Shown here: positions 9,088 to 17,988 of the stretch, in pieces
Position numbering within the stretch: position 1 is the stretch's first letter
Layout of the letters: every line of letters starts with the position of its first letter
Assembly (NCBI RefSeq): GCF_028682395.1
Contig: NZ_JANHLC010000005.1
Coordinates: 124,001-188,000, forward strand
Direction: 5' to 3'
Origin: Pseudomonas putida
Lineage (GTDB): Bacteria; Pseudomonadota; Gammaproteobacteria; Pseudomonadales; Pseudomonadaceae
Length of the DNA: 64,000 nucleotides
Position numbers and translations under genes: made by a program
Notes under the pieces: generated by a model
Told to the model about the DNA's origin: nothing
Database searches by the model: none
The model's input: only the letters and a program-made list of their open reading frames with translations

Positions 9088-9768
9088 GTGAGTAACAACG
9101 AATGGGCCGGTCAGCTGTGGCTAGGCCGTGACTATGGTCTGATCCGGGGCGCACTTGGAAAGACCACGGAGCACGCCCACTATGCCCACCAACTGCTCCT
9201 GGCGCCCCGGGAGGCTGTCACCATCAGCCTTGAGGGTCGACCATTGAGCGGCCAAAGGCTGTTTATCGAAGCCCAGCGTCGCCACGCGATCCTTGCCGCG
9301 CCCGGCGAAGTGTTCAGCCTGTATGCCGAGCCTCTGGCCATCAGCGCTGCCGCCCTGCAATCGGCCGTGGCCACTGTCGAATGGTCCCTGCCCGCACTGG
9401 ATCAGGCCCTGCGCCAGTGCCCGCGCCAGCCGCTGGGGGATTCGCGCCTGGAGCGGGCGCTGGCAGAACTCGATGAGTTGATCTCGGGCAAGGTGGCCGC
9501 GCGCCAGCTGGCCCAGGCTGCGCATCTGTCCTTGAGCCAGTTGGAACGGCTGTTTGGTGAGCACCTCGGCTTGCCGATACGCCGCCTGGTGCTCTGGCGG
9601 CGGCTACGCCTGGCGCTTGCCCAGGTCCTGGCGGGAAGCTCGTTGACCGTCGCCGCCCACAACGCCGGTTTTGCTGACTCGGCGCACTTTTCACGCACCA
9701 TGAAAAAGCTGTTCGGTGTCAGCGCCGGCCGCTCGCTGCCCCCTCTCGAGTGCCGCCTGCTGGATTGA
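9088..9768 (+). CDS. AraC-family transcriptional regulator
   Basis: 226 residues. The C-terminal 100 residues form an AraC double-HTH domain (ARQLAQAAHLSLSQLERLFG, then LTVAAHNAGFADSAHFSRTM with KKLFGVS). The N-terminal part (HAHYAHQLLLAPREAVTISL) looks like a reduced cupin-like sensing domain. The start is GTG 9088, immediately after the glpQ stop, implying translational coupling; a Shine-Dalgarno sequence is weak. The convergent hydroxylase gene ends 2 bases away. The target is unknown, but coupling to the phosphodiesterase suggests a link. Confidence 0.85.
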   Translation: MSNNEWAGQLWLGRDYGLIRGALGKTTEHAHYAHQLLLAPREAVTISLEGRPLSGQRLFIEAQRRHAILAAPGEVFSLYAEPLAISAAALQSAVATVEWSLPALDQALRQCPRQPLGDSRLERALAELDELISGKVAARQLAQAAHLSLSQLERLFGEHLGLPIRRLVLWRRLRLALAQVLAGSSLTVAAHNAGFADSAHFSRTMKKLFGVSAGRSLPPLECRLLD

Positions 9769-9769
9769 A

Positions 9770-10645
9770 TCAGCGCCGCAAGGCCTCCGGCGTCGGCGGT
9801 TCGCGGCTCACCTGGGAGCTCCGCAGCGGGTCGAGTAATTGTCCCAGGTAGTCAACGGGAAAATCCGGACGGCTGCCGATGCCCAGATCACCACTGCCAA
9901 TACGGTACTGATCGGTATGCAAGACCGTTCCCAACAGCCAATCCCACAAGGTGAAGAACAGACCGAAATTCACGTCCCCTGCCCGCCCGTATTTCATATG
10001 GTGGAAACGGTGCACCGGCGCCCAGGCAAATATCCACCGTAGCGGCCCGAGGCGCATGTCGACATTGGAATGCTGCAACAACAACTGAATCGCGATGGCG
10101 AATGCCAGCAGCGTCGCCACCGATTGCGGGATCCCCAACAACAGCAATGGCAGCAGTCCGGCGCTGGCTTCGACGGCCTGATGCAGCGGATGCTTCATCA
10201 GGCCGTTGAAGCCGTACAAGCGTTCTACGCTGTGATGCACGGCATGCAGGCGCCAAAGCCAATGCCAGCGATGGCTGAAGTAATGCGCCAGGGTGATGCC
10301 ACAGTCGGCAATCACAATGGCCAGCAGCAACTGCAACCACAATGGCCACGCCTGCGGCCACAGTTGCCCCAGCGACAGCATGCCTGCCAGTGCCGGCAAG
10401 GCTAGCAACCCCAGGGCATTCAGACTTTCATTGACCAGGGCATGCAACAGATCCCGCCATCGATCGTCCTGGGCGCGATTCCATTGAGGTTCATAGGGCA
10501 GCCACCACTCGGCCATAAACGACAGCGCCAGCGCGCCGGCAAACAATACCAACAGCCCGCCCGGCGAATTCACCTGCACCAGGCTCGCCCCGATAAACCC
10601 GAGCCAGAACACAGGCGCATAAATCCCCTTCAAAACCCCACGCAT
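9770..10645 (-). CDS. Membrane fatty acid hydroxylase / sterol desaturase family protein
   Basis: 291 residues with four to five membrane helices and the histidine clusters of the diiron hydroxylase superfamily: HYFSHR (HX3H), HAVHH (HXXHH), and HRFHH (HXXHH). These enzymes hydroxylate or desaturate lipid substrates in the membrane. The start is ATG 10645, five bases after a near-perfect AAGGAGG; a GTG two codons upstream would overlap that site. It is convergent with the AraC gene. Bacterial substrates of this family vary, and none can be assigned here. Confidence 0.87.
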   Translation of the reverse strand: MRGVLKGIYAPVFWLGFIGASLVQVNSPGGLLVLFAGALALSFMAEWWLPYEPQWNRAQDDRWRDLLHALVNESLNALGLLALPALAGMLSLGQLWPQAWPLWLQLLLAIVIADCGITLAHYFSHRWHWLWRLHAVHHSVERLYGFNGLMKHPLHQAVEASAGLLPLLLLGIPQSVATLLAFAIAIQLLLQHSNVDMRLGPLRWIFAWAPVHRFHHMKYGRAGDVNFGLFFTLWDWLLGTVLHTDQYRIGSGDLGIGSRPDFPVDYLGQLLDPLRSSQVSREPPTPEALRR

Positions 10646-10793
10646 AGACACCTCCTTACAAATGAAGGGCTAAGATGGACGCAGCGTTGGTGAAAGGATT
10701 GAACAAACCGCGCAACCTCAGTGATTAAGCCTGAATTAAGTTCGACTCAGTAACCTGGCTTCACTTAAACAGCTCACCCCAAAGGACTCATCC

Positions 10794-11099
10794 ATGAAAA
10801 AGCTGAACGTACTGCTCGCTACCGCTGCTCTGACCCTGACTGCCGGCCTGGCCCAGGCAGATGTCCGTCCAGACCATATTCCGGGCCTGCTCAAGTCCGG
10901 CGCGATCATGGATTTCGACAAGCTCAACCAGGCCGCCCAGGCCAAACACCCAGGCGGCAGCATTGTCGACACCGAACTGGATCACAAGGCTGGACGCTAC
11001 GTCTATGAGGTCGAACTGCTCGACGCGAAAGGCGTGAAATGGGATGTCGACCTGGACGCTAAAACCGGCGAAGTGCTTGTCGACAAACAAGACCACTAA
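10794..11099 (+). CDS. Periplasmic PepSY-domain protein
   Basis: 101 residues: signal peptide (KLNVLLATAALTLTAGLAQA) and one PepSY domain (GGSIVDTELDHKAGRYVYEV then DAKTGEVL). PepSY domains occur in protease inhibitors and in small exported proteins next to two-component systems; here no such system is adjacent and the gene is monocistronic, with an intrinsic terminator 16 bases after its stop. AAAGGA precedes the ATG. Confidence 0.85.
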   Translation: MKKLNVLLATAALTLTAGLAQADVRPDHIPGLLKSGAIMDFDKLNQAAQAKHPGGSIVDTELDHKAGRYVYEVELLDAKGVKWDVDLDAKTGEVLVDKQDH

Positions 11100-11115
11100 G
11101 TTGTTGTAAGTCCCC

Positions 11116-11149
11116 AAACCGCATGGCCCACAAGGCCATGCGGTTTTTT
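11116..11149 (+). terminator. intrinsic terminator
   Basis: AAACCGCATGGCC and GGCCATGCGGTTT form a 13-bp stem with a 4-base loop, followed by more T residues. Confidence 0.9.
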
Positions 11150-11227
11150 ATGGGTGCCTGCAACCGTGCAACCGCCTGGACGCCTGCCCGAGCCGCCCTT
11201 AGGATTGCCTCCTGATTTTCACTCTGA

Positions 11228-11656
11228 TTGGATGCTCCCTTGCCTGCCGCCGTTCCCCTCTATGTAAAGCCCGGCAACCTGGCCAGCCCGGCCCGTCGCC
11301 TGGGTGGCCAGTTGATTGATACCTTGGTGACCTTTGCCCTGGTCATGGGCACCGTCTATCTGACGCGGCTATTCGCAATCCAGGGCCGTGGGGCAGACCT
11401 GCTGCCACTGTTGTTCGGCGGCGGTTACTATCTGTTGTCCGATGCCCTGCCCAATGGCCAGAGCATCGGCAAACGCCTATTGAAGATGAGCGTGGTTCAC
11501 TTCGAAACCCACGCGCCTTGCTCCATCGTCCAGTCGGTCATTCGGAACCTGACCACTCCCTTCATCGGTTTCTTTGACTGGATTTTCATTTTCTTCGGCT
11601 CCAGGCGGCGCCTGGGTGACATGCTGGCGATCACGCGGGTGATCAACACGCCATAA
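11228..11656 (+). CDS. RDD-family membrane protein
   Basis: Up to 142 residues. The family signature (SPARRLGGQLIDTLVTFALV), a second helix (LLPLLFGGGYYLLSDALPNG), SIGKRLLKM and a C-terminal RRLGDMLA are all present with three membrane segments. Function of the family is not settled; some members are linked to ion or compatible-solute transport. No in-frame ATG lies near the expected start: TTG 11228 or TTG 11240 are the choices and neither has a strong ribosome site, so the start is uncertain by a few codons. Confidence 0.8.
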   Translation: MDAPLPAAVPLYVKPGNLASPARRLGGQLIDTLVTFALVMGTVYLTRLFAIQGRGADLLPLLFGGGYYLLSDALPNGQSIGKRLLKMSVVHFETHAPCSIVQSVIRNLTTPFIGFFDWIFIFFGSRRRLGDMLAITRVINTP

Positions 11657-11664
11657 CGCCGGCT

Positions 11665-12102
11665 TCAGGCGGTCGTGCTGACCATCGAACCGGTGCCACT
11701 GCTGCCGGAGTCCTGCAAGGCCTTCAACAACTGCCCGGTGGCCGTCATCAACGCCGCCGTGGTGCTGGCAATCTGGGCCTGAGCCCCCGCCACGGCAGCA
11801 GCCTTCGCCTCCTCACTCTGGCTGCCCGCCTGTGCGGCCTGCAGCGCTTGTTGCTGCTCCTGCATTTGCTTCTGCAACTCGGCAATCAATTTGCGCAAGG
11901 CTTGGACAGCGCTCGATTCCTCACTGTCGCTATCCGACGCCGCTGCGGAAGAACCCGCAGCGCCGCCCACGGCAACAGCCGTGGTTGGCGTCGCCTCAGT
12001 ACTGCCAACGGCTTCGGCTTCGACAGCGGTGTCGCTGGTTTGCACCTGGGGACTCGCCGTGTTCGCGGACGTAGCGATAGAGAAACTGCCGAGGCTGATC
12101 AT
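11665..12102 (-). CDS. Ala/Ser-rich low-complexity protein with coiled coil
   Basis: 145 residues, not recognised. The first half is Ala/Ser/Thr-rich and acidic (GGAAGSSAAASDSDSEESSA), followed by a predicted coiled coil rich in Gln (LRKLIAELQKQMQEQQQALQ) and a second Ala-rich helix with a Ser/Gly tail. There is no signal peptide, Cys or His. ATG 12102 follows CAGAGAG. The composition resembles other small Ala-rich Pseudomonas proteins such as that at 20479-20988, but I see no shared domain. Confidence 0.6.
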   Translation of the reverse strand: MISLGSFSIATSANTASPQVQTSDTAVEAEAVGSTEATPTTAVAVGGAAGSSAAASDSDSEESSAVQALRKLIAELQKQMQEQQQALQAAQAGSQSEEAKAAAVAGAQAQIASTTAALMTATGQLLKALQDSGSSGTGSMVSTTA

Positions 12103-12276
12103 GGGATGGGCTCTCTGAAAAAAGGTTAAATCCATCATCGACAAACACCGGCCCGCCTTGAGGGCTTTCGTGTAAGCACCTTGTCAGCCTCTCGATACAG
12201 TCCGTGTCATGGAACCGTCAGATCCGCTTGCAATGATGAGCTGAAAGCTGCGACACCTTCCCGCCTGCGAGCCTGC

Positions 12277-13299
12277 ATGAACCACAGCATCGACCAAAGC
12301 CACCGCGACTCGGACCTTTTCGGCCTGCTGTACGGCTTTCGTTTCCGGCCCGGCGAACGCGGTGAGCAGATCGACTCGGCCAGTGCCTTGCACCATCTGC
12401 AACAGCCGGCGGCACCCGACACCTTTCTCTGGCTTCACCTGAACCTGGCCCATGCAGCCTGCGAACGCTGGATGAAAACCCACCTGGACCTCCCCGAAGA
12501 GTTCTTCGAGGCTCTGCACGAAGGTTCACGCTCGACCCGCATCGAGCACGTTGACTCCACCCTGCTGGCGGTGGTCAACGATGTGGTGTTCAACCTCAGC
12601 AACATGGTTTCCTCGGATATCTCCACTCTGTGGGTCTGCGCTCGCAGTCAGTTGCTGATCAGCGCACGCCTGCAACCCCTGCACTCGGTGGACAAACTGC
12701 GCTCCTCGGTCAAGGCCGGCGAGCGTTTTCGCTCGCCTCTGGAACTGCTGGTCCACCTGTTGCGCGACCAGGGCGAAGTACTGACCCAGATAGTGCGCAA
12801 GACCAGCCTTAGCGTCGATCAGATCGAAGACCAGTTGCTGTCCCTGCGCCTAAGCAACAACCGCGCCGAACTGGGCGCCATGCGCCGGGTGCTGGTGCGC
12901 CTGCAACGCCTGCTGGCCCTGGAACCGGGCTCGCTGCTGCGGCTGCTCAACCGGCCACCGCAATGGTTGCAGAAGGAGGACGTCAAGGAACTGCGCAAAT
13001 CCACCGAGGAGTTCGCCCTGATCCTCAGCGACCTCACTGCCCTGGGTGAACGAATCAAACTTTTGCAGGAAGAAATCGCGGCCAACCTCAACGAGCAAAG
13101 CAACCGCACGCTGTTCACCCTGACGGTGGTCACCGTGCTGGCCTTGCCCATCAACATCATCGCTGGCTTCTTCGGCATGAATGTCGGTGGCATTCCGCTG
13201 TCAGCCGACCCCGAGGGCTTCTGGATCCTGGTCGCGCTGGTGGCCACATTTACCCTGCTGGCGGGGCGCTGGGCCTTTCGCAAGCGCCAGGATTACTGA
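12277..13299 (+). CDS. CorA-family divalent cation transporter (ZntB-like)
   Basis: 340 residues. A long cytoplasmic alpha/beta and helical domain precedes two C-terminal membrane helices, with the family GMN motif at the end of the first (AGFFGMNVGG). CorA proteins are pentameric Mg2+ or Co2+ channels; members with this N-terminal style (LFGLLYGFRF, FLWLHLNL) are usually grouped with zinc transporter ZntB. Which metal moves, and in which direction, is not decidable here. The ATG at 12277 is chosen over upstream in-frame starts because the N-terminus then matches the family. Confidence 0.88.
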   Translation: MNHSIDQSHRDSDLFGLLYGFRFRPGERGEQIDSASALHHLQQPAAPDTFLWLHLNLAHAACERWMKTHLDLPEEFFEALHEGSRSTRIEHVDSTLLAVVNDVVFNLSNMVSSDISTLWVCARSQLLISARLQPLHSVDKLRSSVKAGERFRSPLELLVHLLRDQGEVLTQIVRKTSLSVDQIEDQLLSLRLSNNRAELGAMRRVLVRLQRLLALEPGSLLRLLNRPPQWLQKEDVKELRKSTEEFALILSDLTALGERIKLLQEEIAANLNEQSNRTLFTLTVVTVLALPINIIAGFFGMNVGGIPLSADPEGFWILVALVATFTLLAGRWAFRKRQDY

Positions 13300-13457
13300 G
13301 CCATGAAGTCGCTCTCGGATCACCGCTGCGCGACAGCGGATTCGGCTGAATACAGGGCAAATGCAGCGCCTAAATACACAAATACTGATCCAAGGCAGCC
13401 TGGCAGTAACAAATGGCCATCATCCTTTAAGCCTCGTCTTTCGACAGGATCGTGTGC

Positions 13458-15074
13458 ATGACCACCCCCTCTATGACGGCTGCTTCGCCCTCCAACACTG
13501 GCGACAGCAAGCCGCAAATCGAGCAGAAACCAGGGCTGCTCACCGTCGTGCTGTTCTTTTCGGTCCTGGCCTTGGGGCTGCTTTTTACTGCCTATAGCCT
13601 GATGCAGGACGTCCACGCCCTCGGCACCGAAGTCATTACCTGGACGCCTTTTCTGTTGCTGGGCGTCGCCCTGCTGATTGCCCTCGGTTTCGAATTCGTC
13701 AACGGTTTCCACGACACCGCCAACGCTGTCGCCACGGTGATCTATACCCATTCGCTGCCGCCGCATTTCGCGGTGGTCTGGTCCGGCTTCTTCAATTTCC
13801 TGGGGGTCCTGCTCTCCAGCGGCGCAGTGGCCTTTGGCATCATTGCCCTGCTCCCCGTGGAGCTGATTCTGCAGGTTGGTTCATCCTCCGGTTTCGCCAT
13901 GATCTTCGCCCTGCTGATCGCCGCGATCCTCTGGAACCTCGGCACCTGGTGGCTGGGCCTGCCCGCGTCGTCGTCGCATACATTGATCGGCTCGATCATT
14001 GGCGTCGGCGTGGCCAATGCCCTGATGCAGGGACGCGATGGCACCACTGGCGTCGACTGGGCCCAGGCCACCAAAGTGGGCTATGCCCTGCTGTTCTCGC
14101 CGGTGATCGGCTTTGTGTTCGCCGCCCTGTTGCTGTTGGCCCTGCGCCTGTTCGTCAAAAACCGCGCCCTGTACAAGGCCCCCAAGGGCAAGGCTCCGCC
14201 GCCGTGGTGGATCCGGGGCATGCTGATCCTGACCTGCACCGGTGTTTCCTTTGCTCACGGCTCCAACGATGGCCAGAAAGGCATGGGCCTGATCATGTTG
14301 ATCCTGGTCGGCACCCTGCCGATGGCCTACGCCCTCAACCGCACCATGCCGGCCGACCAGGCCCTGCAATTTGCCGTGGTCGCCGAAGTCACCCAACAGG
14401 CCTTGCTCAAGCACGCTCCCCAGCCCGCCCCGGCCGATCCGCGTCCAGTGCTGTCGGAATACGTACGCAGTAAACAGGCCAGTGCCGAACTGATCCCTGC
14501 CCTCGCAGCGCTCGCCGGCAGCATCGGCAGTGAAGTCAGGGGCTACGGCTCGCTGGCCAAGGTACCCGCCGAAGCCATGGGCAACGTGCGCAATGACATG
14601 TACCTGGCCTCCGAAACCATTCGCCTGATGGACAAGGACAAGATCGGCCAGTTCGATACCGACACCCATGACAAGGTGCAACTGTTCAAGCAGCAGATCG
14701 ACAGCGCAACTCGCTACATCCCACTCTGGGTCAAGATCTCCGTGGCCATCGCTCTCGGGCTGGGCACCATGGTCGGCTGGAAGCGCATCGTGGTGACCGT
14801 CGGCGAAAAAATCGGCAAGACCCATATGACCTACGCTCAGGGAGCTTCGGCAGAAACCGTGGCCATGCTGACCATCGGCGCCGCCGATATGTTCGGCCTG
14901 CCGGTCTCAACCACCCATGTGCTGTCGTCCGGTGTCGCCGGGACCATGACTGCCAATGGCGCCGGCCTGCAAATGAAGACCATCCGCAACCTGTTGATGG
15001 CCTGGGTATTGACCCTGCCGGCCGCCATCCTGCTTTCGGGCAGCCTGTACTGGCTATTTACGCAACTGTTCTGA
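13458..15074 (+). CDS. Low-affinity inorganic phosphate transporter, PiT family
   Basis: 538 residues. Two homologous PiT signatures are present: EFVNGFHDTANAVATVIYTH in the first half and SFAHGSNDGQKGMGL in the second, separated by a soluble loop of about 150 residues. The protein has ten or more membrane helices and should move metal-phosphate or phosphate with protons across the inner membrane. ACAGGA (13445-13450) supports ATG 13458; GTG 13452 is an alternative. An intrinsic terminator follows. The long regulatory-looking loop (EYVRSKQASAELIPALAALA) is typical of the larger PiT proteins of Pseudomonas. Confidence 0.93.
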   Translation: MTTPSMTAASPSNTGDSKPQIEQKPGLLTVVLFFSVLALGLLFTAYSLMQDVHALGTEVITWTPFLLLGVALLIALGFEFVNGFHDTANAVATVIYTHSLPPHFAVVWSGFFNFLGVLLSSGAVAFGIIALLPVELILQVGSSSGFAMIFALLIAAILWNLGTWWLGLPASSSHTLIGSIIGVGVANALMQGRDGTTGVDWAQATKVGYALLFSPVIGFVFAALLLLALRLFVKNRALYKAPKGKAPPPWWIRGMLILTCTGVSFAHGSNDGQKGMGLIMLILVGTLPMAYALNRTMPADQALQFAVVAEVTQQALLKHAPQPAPADPRPVLSEYVRSKQASAELIPALAALAGSIGSEVRGYGSLAKVPAEAMGNVRNDMYLASETIRLMDKDKIGQFDTDTHDKVQLFKQQIDSATRYIPLWVKISVAIALGLGTMVGWKRIVVTVGEKIGKTHMTYAQGASAETVAMLTIGAADMFGLPVSTTHVLSSGVAGTMTANGAGLQMKTIRNLLMAWVLTLPAAILLSGSLYWLFTQLF

Positions 15075-15089
15075 TTGACCCCAGAAGTG

Positions 15090-15127
15090 AAAAATCCCGG
15101 CCTGAGTCATCAGGTCGGGATTTTTTT
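15090..15127 (+). terminator. intrinsic terminator of the Pit gene
   Basis: AAAATCCCGGCCTGA pairs with TCAGGTCGGGATTTTTTT around GTCA, with a single mismatch. The A-run on one side and T-run on the other make it usable in both directions, also serving the convergent PACE gene. Confidence 0.88.
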
Positions 15128-15146
15128 CGGCCTCGCGCTGCGCTCG

Positions 15147-15581
15147 TCAAACCGCGCTGGGCACACGCAGAAAGCGTGGACGCAGGGCATCGTAGGCCCA
15201 ATGGTAAACGTAGGTGTAAGGCAGGAAAAACAACAATACGCCGATATCCAGCCATAGCGCCTGCAGCAGGCTCATGTCCAGCCACCAGGCCACCTGCGGC
15301 ACGCTGACCACAATCAGCCCACCTTCGAACAACAGGGCATGCAACAGGCGGGTCCAGCCGCCCTGACCCAGGGCATAGCGTGCACGCAGGCGGTCGAACA
15401 GCGCATTGAACAGCACGTTCCAGCCCAGCGCGATCAGGCAGGTCGCAACCGTGACCACGCCCATGTTCACCAGGGAGATGCCCATCACCCACGCAAACAA
15501 CGGGGTGCAGATCAGGATGGCGAAGAACTCGAAGCCAATGGCTTGCAGGACCCTTTCAGTCATCGATTTTGCGGCGTTCAT
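15147..15581 (-). CDS. PACE-family multidrug efflux transporter (AceI-like)
   Basis: 144 residues with four membrane helices arranged as two tandem BTP domains, the hallmark of proteobacterial antimicrobial compound efflux proteins. The glutamate essential in Acinetobacter AceI has an obvious counterpart in the first helix (E18 in LQAIGFEFFAIL). Substrates of the family include chlorhexidine and short diamines. GGAG precedes ATG 15581. It is divergent from a LysR gene 87 bases away, the same arrangement as aceI/aceR, so that regulator probably controls it. Confidence 0.88.
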   Translation of the reverse strand: MNAAKSMTERVLQAIGFEFFAILICTPLFAWVMGISLVNMGVVTVATCLIALGWNVLFNALFDRLRARYALGQGGWTRLLHALLFEGGLIVVSVPQVAWWLDMSLLQALWLDIGVLLFFLPYTYVYHWAYDALRPRFLRVPSAV

Positions 15582-15668
15582 GGTACTTCGCTCCAGATTG
15601 TGAGGTTGCCATTATCGCCAGCCCTATAGATACTAAAAGTCGAAAACCATCGACCGGAACGATAGTTT

Positions 15669-16523
15669 ATGGCCTCACACGAAGTCTTGCTGGCCTTTGT
15701 CCAAGCCGCGACCCAAGGTTCCTTTTCGGCTGCCGCGCGCAAGCTGGGTAAAAGCCAATCGACCATCAGCGCGGCCATTGCCGGCCTCGAAATCGACCTG
15801 GGCGTCGAGCTGTTCGATCGCCGCACGCGCAAGCCCAGCCTTACCGCGGCCGGCCACGTCATGCTGCAGAAAGCCGAAGATATCCTGGCTGCCAACAGTC
15901 GCCTGGAGCTGGCGGCCAGCCAGCTCGCCCAGGGGCTTGAAGCCAAGCTCACCGTGGTGATCTCCGATACGTACCAGTCGGACCGCTTCGAAGCCGCCTT
16001 GAGCGGCTTTGCCCAGCGCTACCCAGACCTTGAGCTCGAATGCCTGATTGCCGAATGCGACGACCTGATCGAGTTGGTGCAACAGGGTCGGGCACAGCTG
16101 GCCTTCGCCGAGATGCAGCCCAGCTATCCCGCCGACCTGAACAACGCCACCGTCGATGAGCGCACCGAGTTCGCTCTGTTTGTCGCCCGGGAGCATCAGC
16201 TGGCACGTCTGGCCGCCATCGACAAACAGGCCCTGCAAGGCCATCGCGAACTGCGCCTGGCAACCATCGTCAATCCGTATGAACGTCGCCCCCAAGGCCA
16301 GGTCTGGTCGGCCTCCAGCTACCTGATGCTGCTGGAGATGGCCCAGCGCGGTTTTGGCTGGGCGCCCTTGCCGCGTTGGCTGGTGGGGCGCTTTGGCAAC
16401 GAACAGTTGATTGAGCTCAACGTCCGTGGCTGGCCGCAACCGATCAGCGTCGATGCCCTGTGGTCGCGCCTGCATCCACTAGGGCCAGCCGGCAGTTGGC
16501 TGCTGGCAAAAATGCTGGAGTAA
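15669..16523 (+). CDS. LysR-family regulator, probably of the divergent PACE gene
   Basis: 284 residues: winged HTH at 1-60 (FVQAATQGSFSAAARKLGKS, QSTISAAIAGLEIDLGVELF) and a substrate-binding domain over the rest. The ribosome site is weak (GGAA). Position and orientation match AceR-type regulators that activate PACE exporters when a substrate or polyamine is bound; that role is an inference from context. Confidence 0.9.
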   Translation: MASHEVLLAFVQAATQGSFSAAARKLGKSQSTISAAIAGLEIDLGVELFDRRTRKPSLTAAGHVMLQKAEDILAANSRLELAASQLAQGLEAKLTVVISDTYQSDRFEAALSGFAQRYPDLELECLIAECDDLIELVQQGRAQLAFAEMQPSYPADLNNATVDERTEFALFVAREHQLARLAAIDKQALQGHRELRLATIVNPYERRPQGQVWSASSYLMLLEMAQRGFGWAPLPRWLVGRFGNEQLIELNVRGWPQPISVDALWSRLHPLGPAGSWLLAKMLE

Positions 16524-16604
16524 CGCGCTCGGCAAAAAGCCCGCGGCGCACGCACAAAGCCGCTAGAATTCGCGCCCTTGCGTAAATCCCCAGGCTACAG
16601 CGGC

Positions 16605-17090
16605 GTGAACATTCGACTGGTTGACTACACCGCGCTCACTAGCACCCAGCGCGAGCAATTGCGGGCCCTGGAGGTCCATCCAGAACAATTGCCCTTCTGC
16701 GGCGACATCGACTGCGCCTTGTATTCATTACCGAGCGCCGGGCACCCGGGAATCAAGGGCTTTACCCTGTTGGTCGGCGAGCAGCCCCTGGCCTTTTTCC
16801 TACTCAAGCGCCATCCGCTACTCCCCCACTGGGCCGAGCCCGATAGCGCGACCCTGCATGCCCTGCAGGTGGACAAACGCGCCCAGGGCCAGGGCCTTGG
16901 CCGCGCCTGCCTGCAAGCGCTGCCCCAGGCGGCGCGCCAGGCCTGGCCGGAGATTCGCAGGGTGATGCTCTCGGTGGACCCGGCCAACCGCCCGGCCATC
17001 GGCCTGTACCTACAGCAAGGCTGGGCCGATACGGGCGAAGCCTATCGAAGCAAGGACGGTTTCGAGCGGCGACTGGCGCTGACGCTTTAG
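16605..17090 (+). CDS. GNAT-family N-acetyltransferase
   Basis: 161 residues from GTG 16605. Acetyl-CoA motif A is clear (LQVDKRAQGQGLGRACLQAL), followed by motif B (VMLSVDPANRPAIGLYLQQG W). A TAGAATT -10-like sequence at 16564-16570 means a TTG further upstream (16578) would leave almost no leader, so the GTG is preferred. The substrate is unknown; it stands alone. Confidence 0.82.
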   Translation: MNIRLVDYTALTSTQREQLRALEVHPEQLPFCGDIDCALYSLPSAGHPGIKGFTLLVGEQPLAFFLLKRHPLLPHWAEPDSATLHALQVDKRAQGQGLGRACLQALPQAARQAWPEIRRVMLSVDPANRPAIGLYLQQGWADTGEAYRSKDGFERRLALTL

Positions 17091-17103
17091 CCGCCGCATT
17101 CAG

Positions 17104-17760
17104 TCAGAGTGGCTCAGGCACGCTGACTGGGCCGAGAAACTCGTGATACCCGGAAAGGATCACGTAGATCGCGAAATAACAGAAGATCGCCGCCGATGCC
17201 CAGTAGGAATAGCGCAGCAGCCGGTCGCCCAGCAGTTTGCCACCGTGGGTTGCCGCCAGGCAGATGCCCACGCTCCAGAGCACCCCAGCGCAGAAGAATC
17301 CCGCGAGGAACAGCCCCGAGTTGGCCAGGCTGCCACCTCCCGAGCGGGCGATCAACGTGCCGCCCACGGCTGCAAACCAGAGAATCGCACTGGGCGACGA
17401 CATAGCCAGGAACATCCCGCGAAAGAATTCCTTGCGCGGTGAACCGGTATCGACCGATGCGCCGTCAGCCACCAGGGCCCCGTGATGAATCGCCGAGTGC
17501 ACCATCTTGGCCGCAAAGTACAACAGCAACAGCGAGCCGCCGATCCACAAGACCCAGCGCACCGGCGCGTACTGCAACAGGACCGTCATGCCCGCAAGGG
17601 CCAGCACGGCATAAATCAGGTCACCAAAACAGGTGCCCATGCCCAGGCAGAAACCACGGAAAAAACCGCGCTGCATGGCCAGGGTAATCATCGCGATATT
17701 GGCCACACCGATATCCAGGCACAGCGACAGGCTCAGCAAAAAGCCACTGGTAAACTCCAT
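17104..17760 (-). CDS. LysE/RhtB-family amino acid exporter
   Basis: 218 residues with six membrane helices and the LysE N-terminal pattern (GFLLSLSLCLDIGVANIAMI, GTCFGDLIYAVLALAG), and the mid-protein SPSAILWFAAVGGT. ATG 17760 directly follows GGAGAGGGTGG. The same frame stays open far into the opposite strand of alaC, but only this part resembles a protein family. It is divergent from alaC, an alanine-forming transaminase, which makes export of a small neutral amino acid an attractive but unproven guess. Confidence 0.9.
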   Translation of the reverse strand: MEFTSGFLLSLSLCLDIGVANIAMITLAMQRGFFRGFCLGMGTCFGDLIYAVLALAGMTVLLQYAPVRWVLWIGGSLLLLYFAAKMVHSAIHHGALVADGASVDTGSPRKEFFRGMFLAMSSPSAILWFAAVGGTLIARSGGGSLANSGLFLAGFFCAGVLWSVGICLAATHGGKLLGDRLLRYSYWASAAIFCYFAIYVILSGYHEFLGPVSVPEPL

Positions 17761-17988
17761 CCACCCTCTCCAATCCAGCACATACGGCACGAACGCCGGC
17801 GTATTTAACGCAATATCCGCGCCGGTGTGTCGAAAAAATATCGGCACCTTCGCCCCTATCGCGACCTGGAGAAATTTCGAAACAGCATCTGGACAAACTG
17901 CCAGCATCGCTCGTATCTTCTGCGCCAGGCCACCACAGTGGCCAACGTCGCTCGGACGGTTCCGGGCGCTTACGTCTTCGAGGCATAC
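17761..17988. other. divergent LysE/alaC intergenic region
   Basis: The alaC frame remains open through most of it (from 17827) but without a ribosome site. No clear operator was found. Confidence 0.4.
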
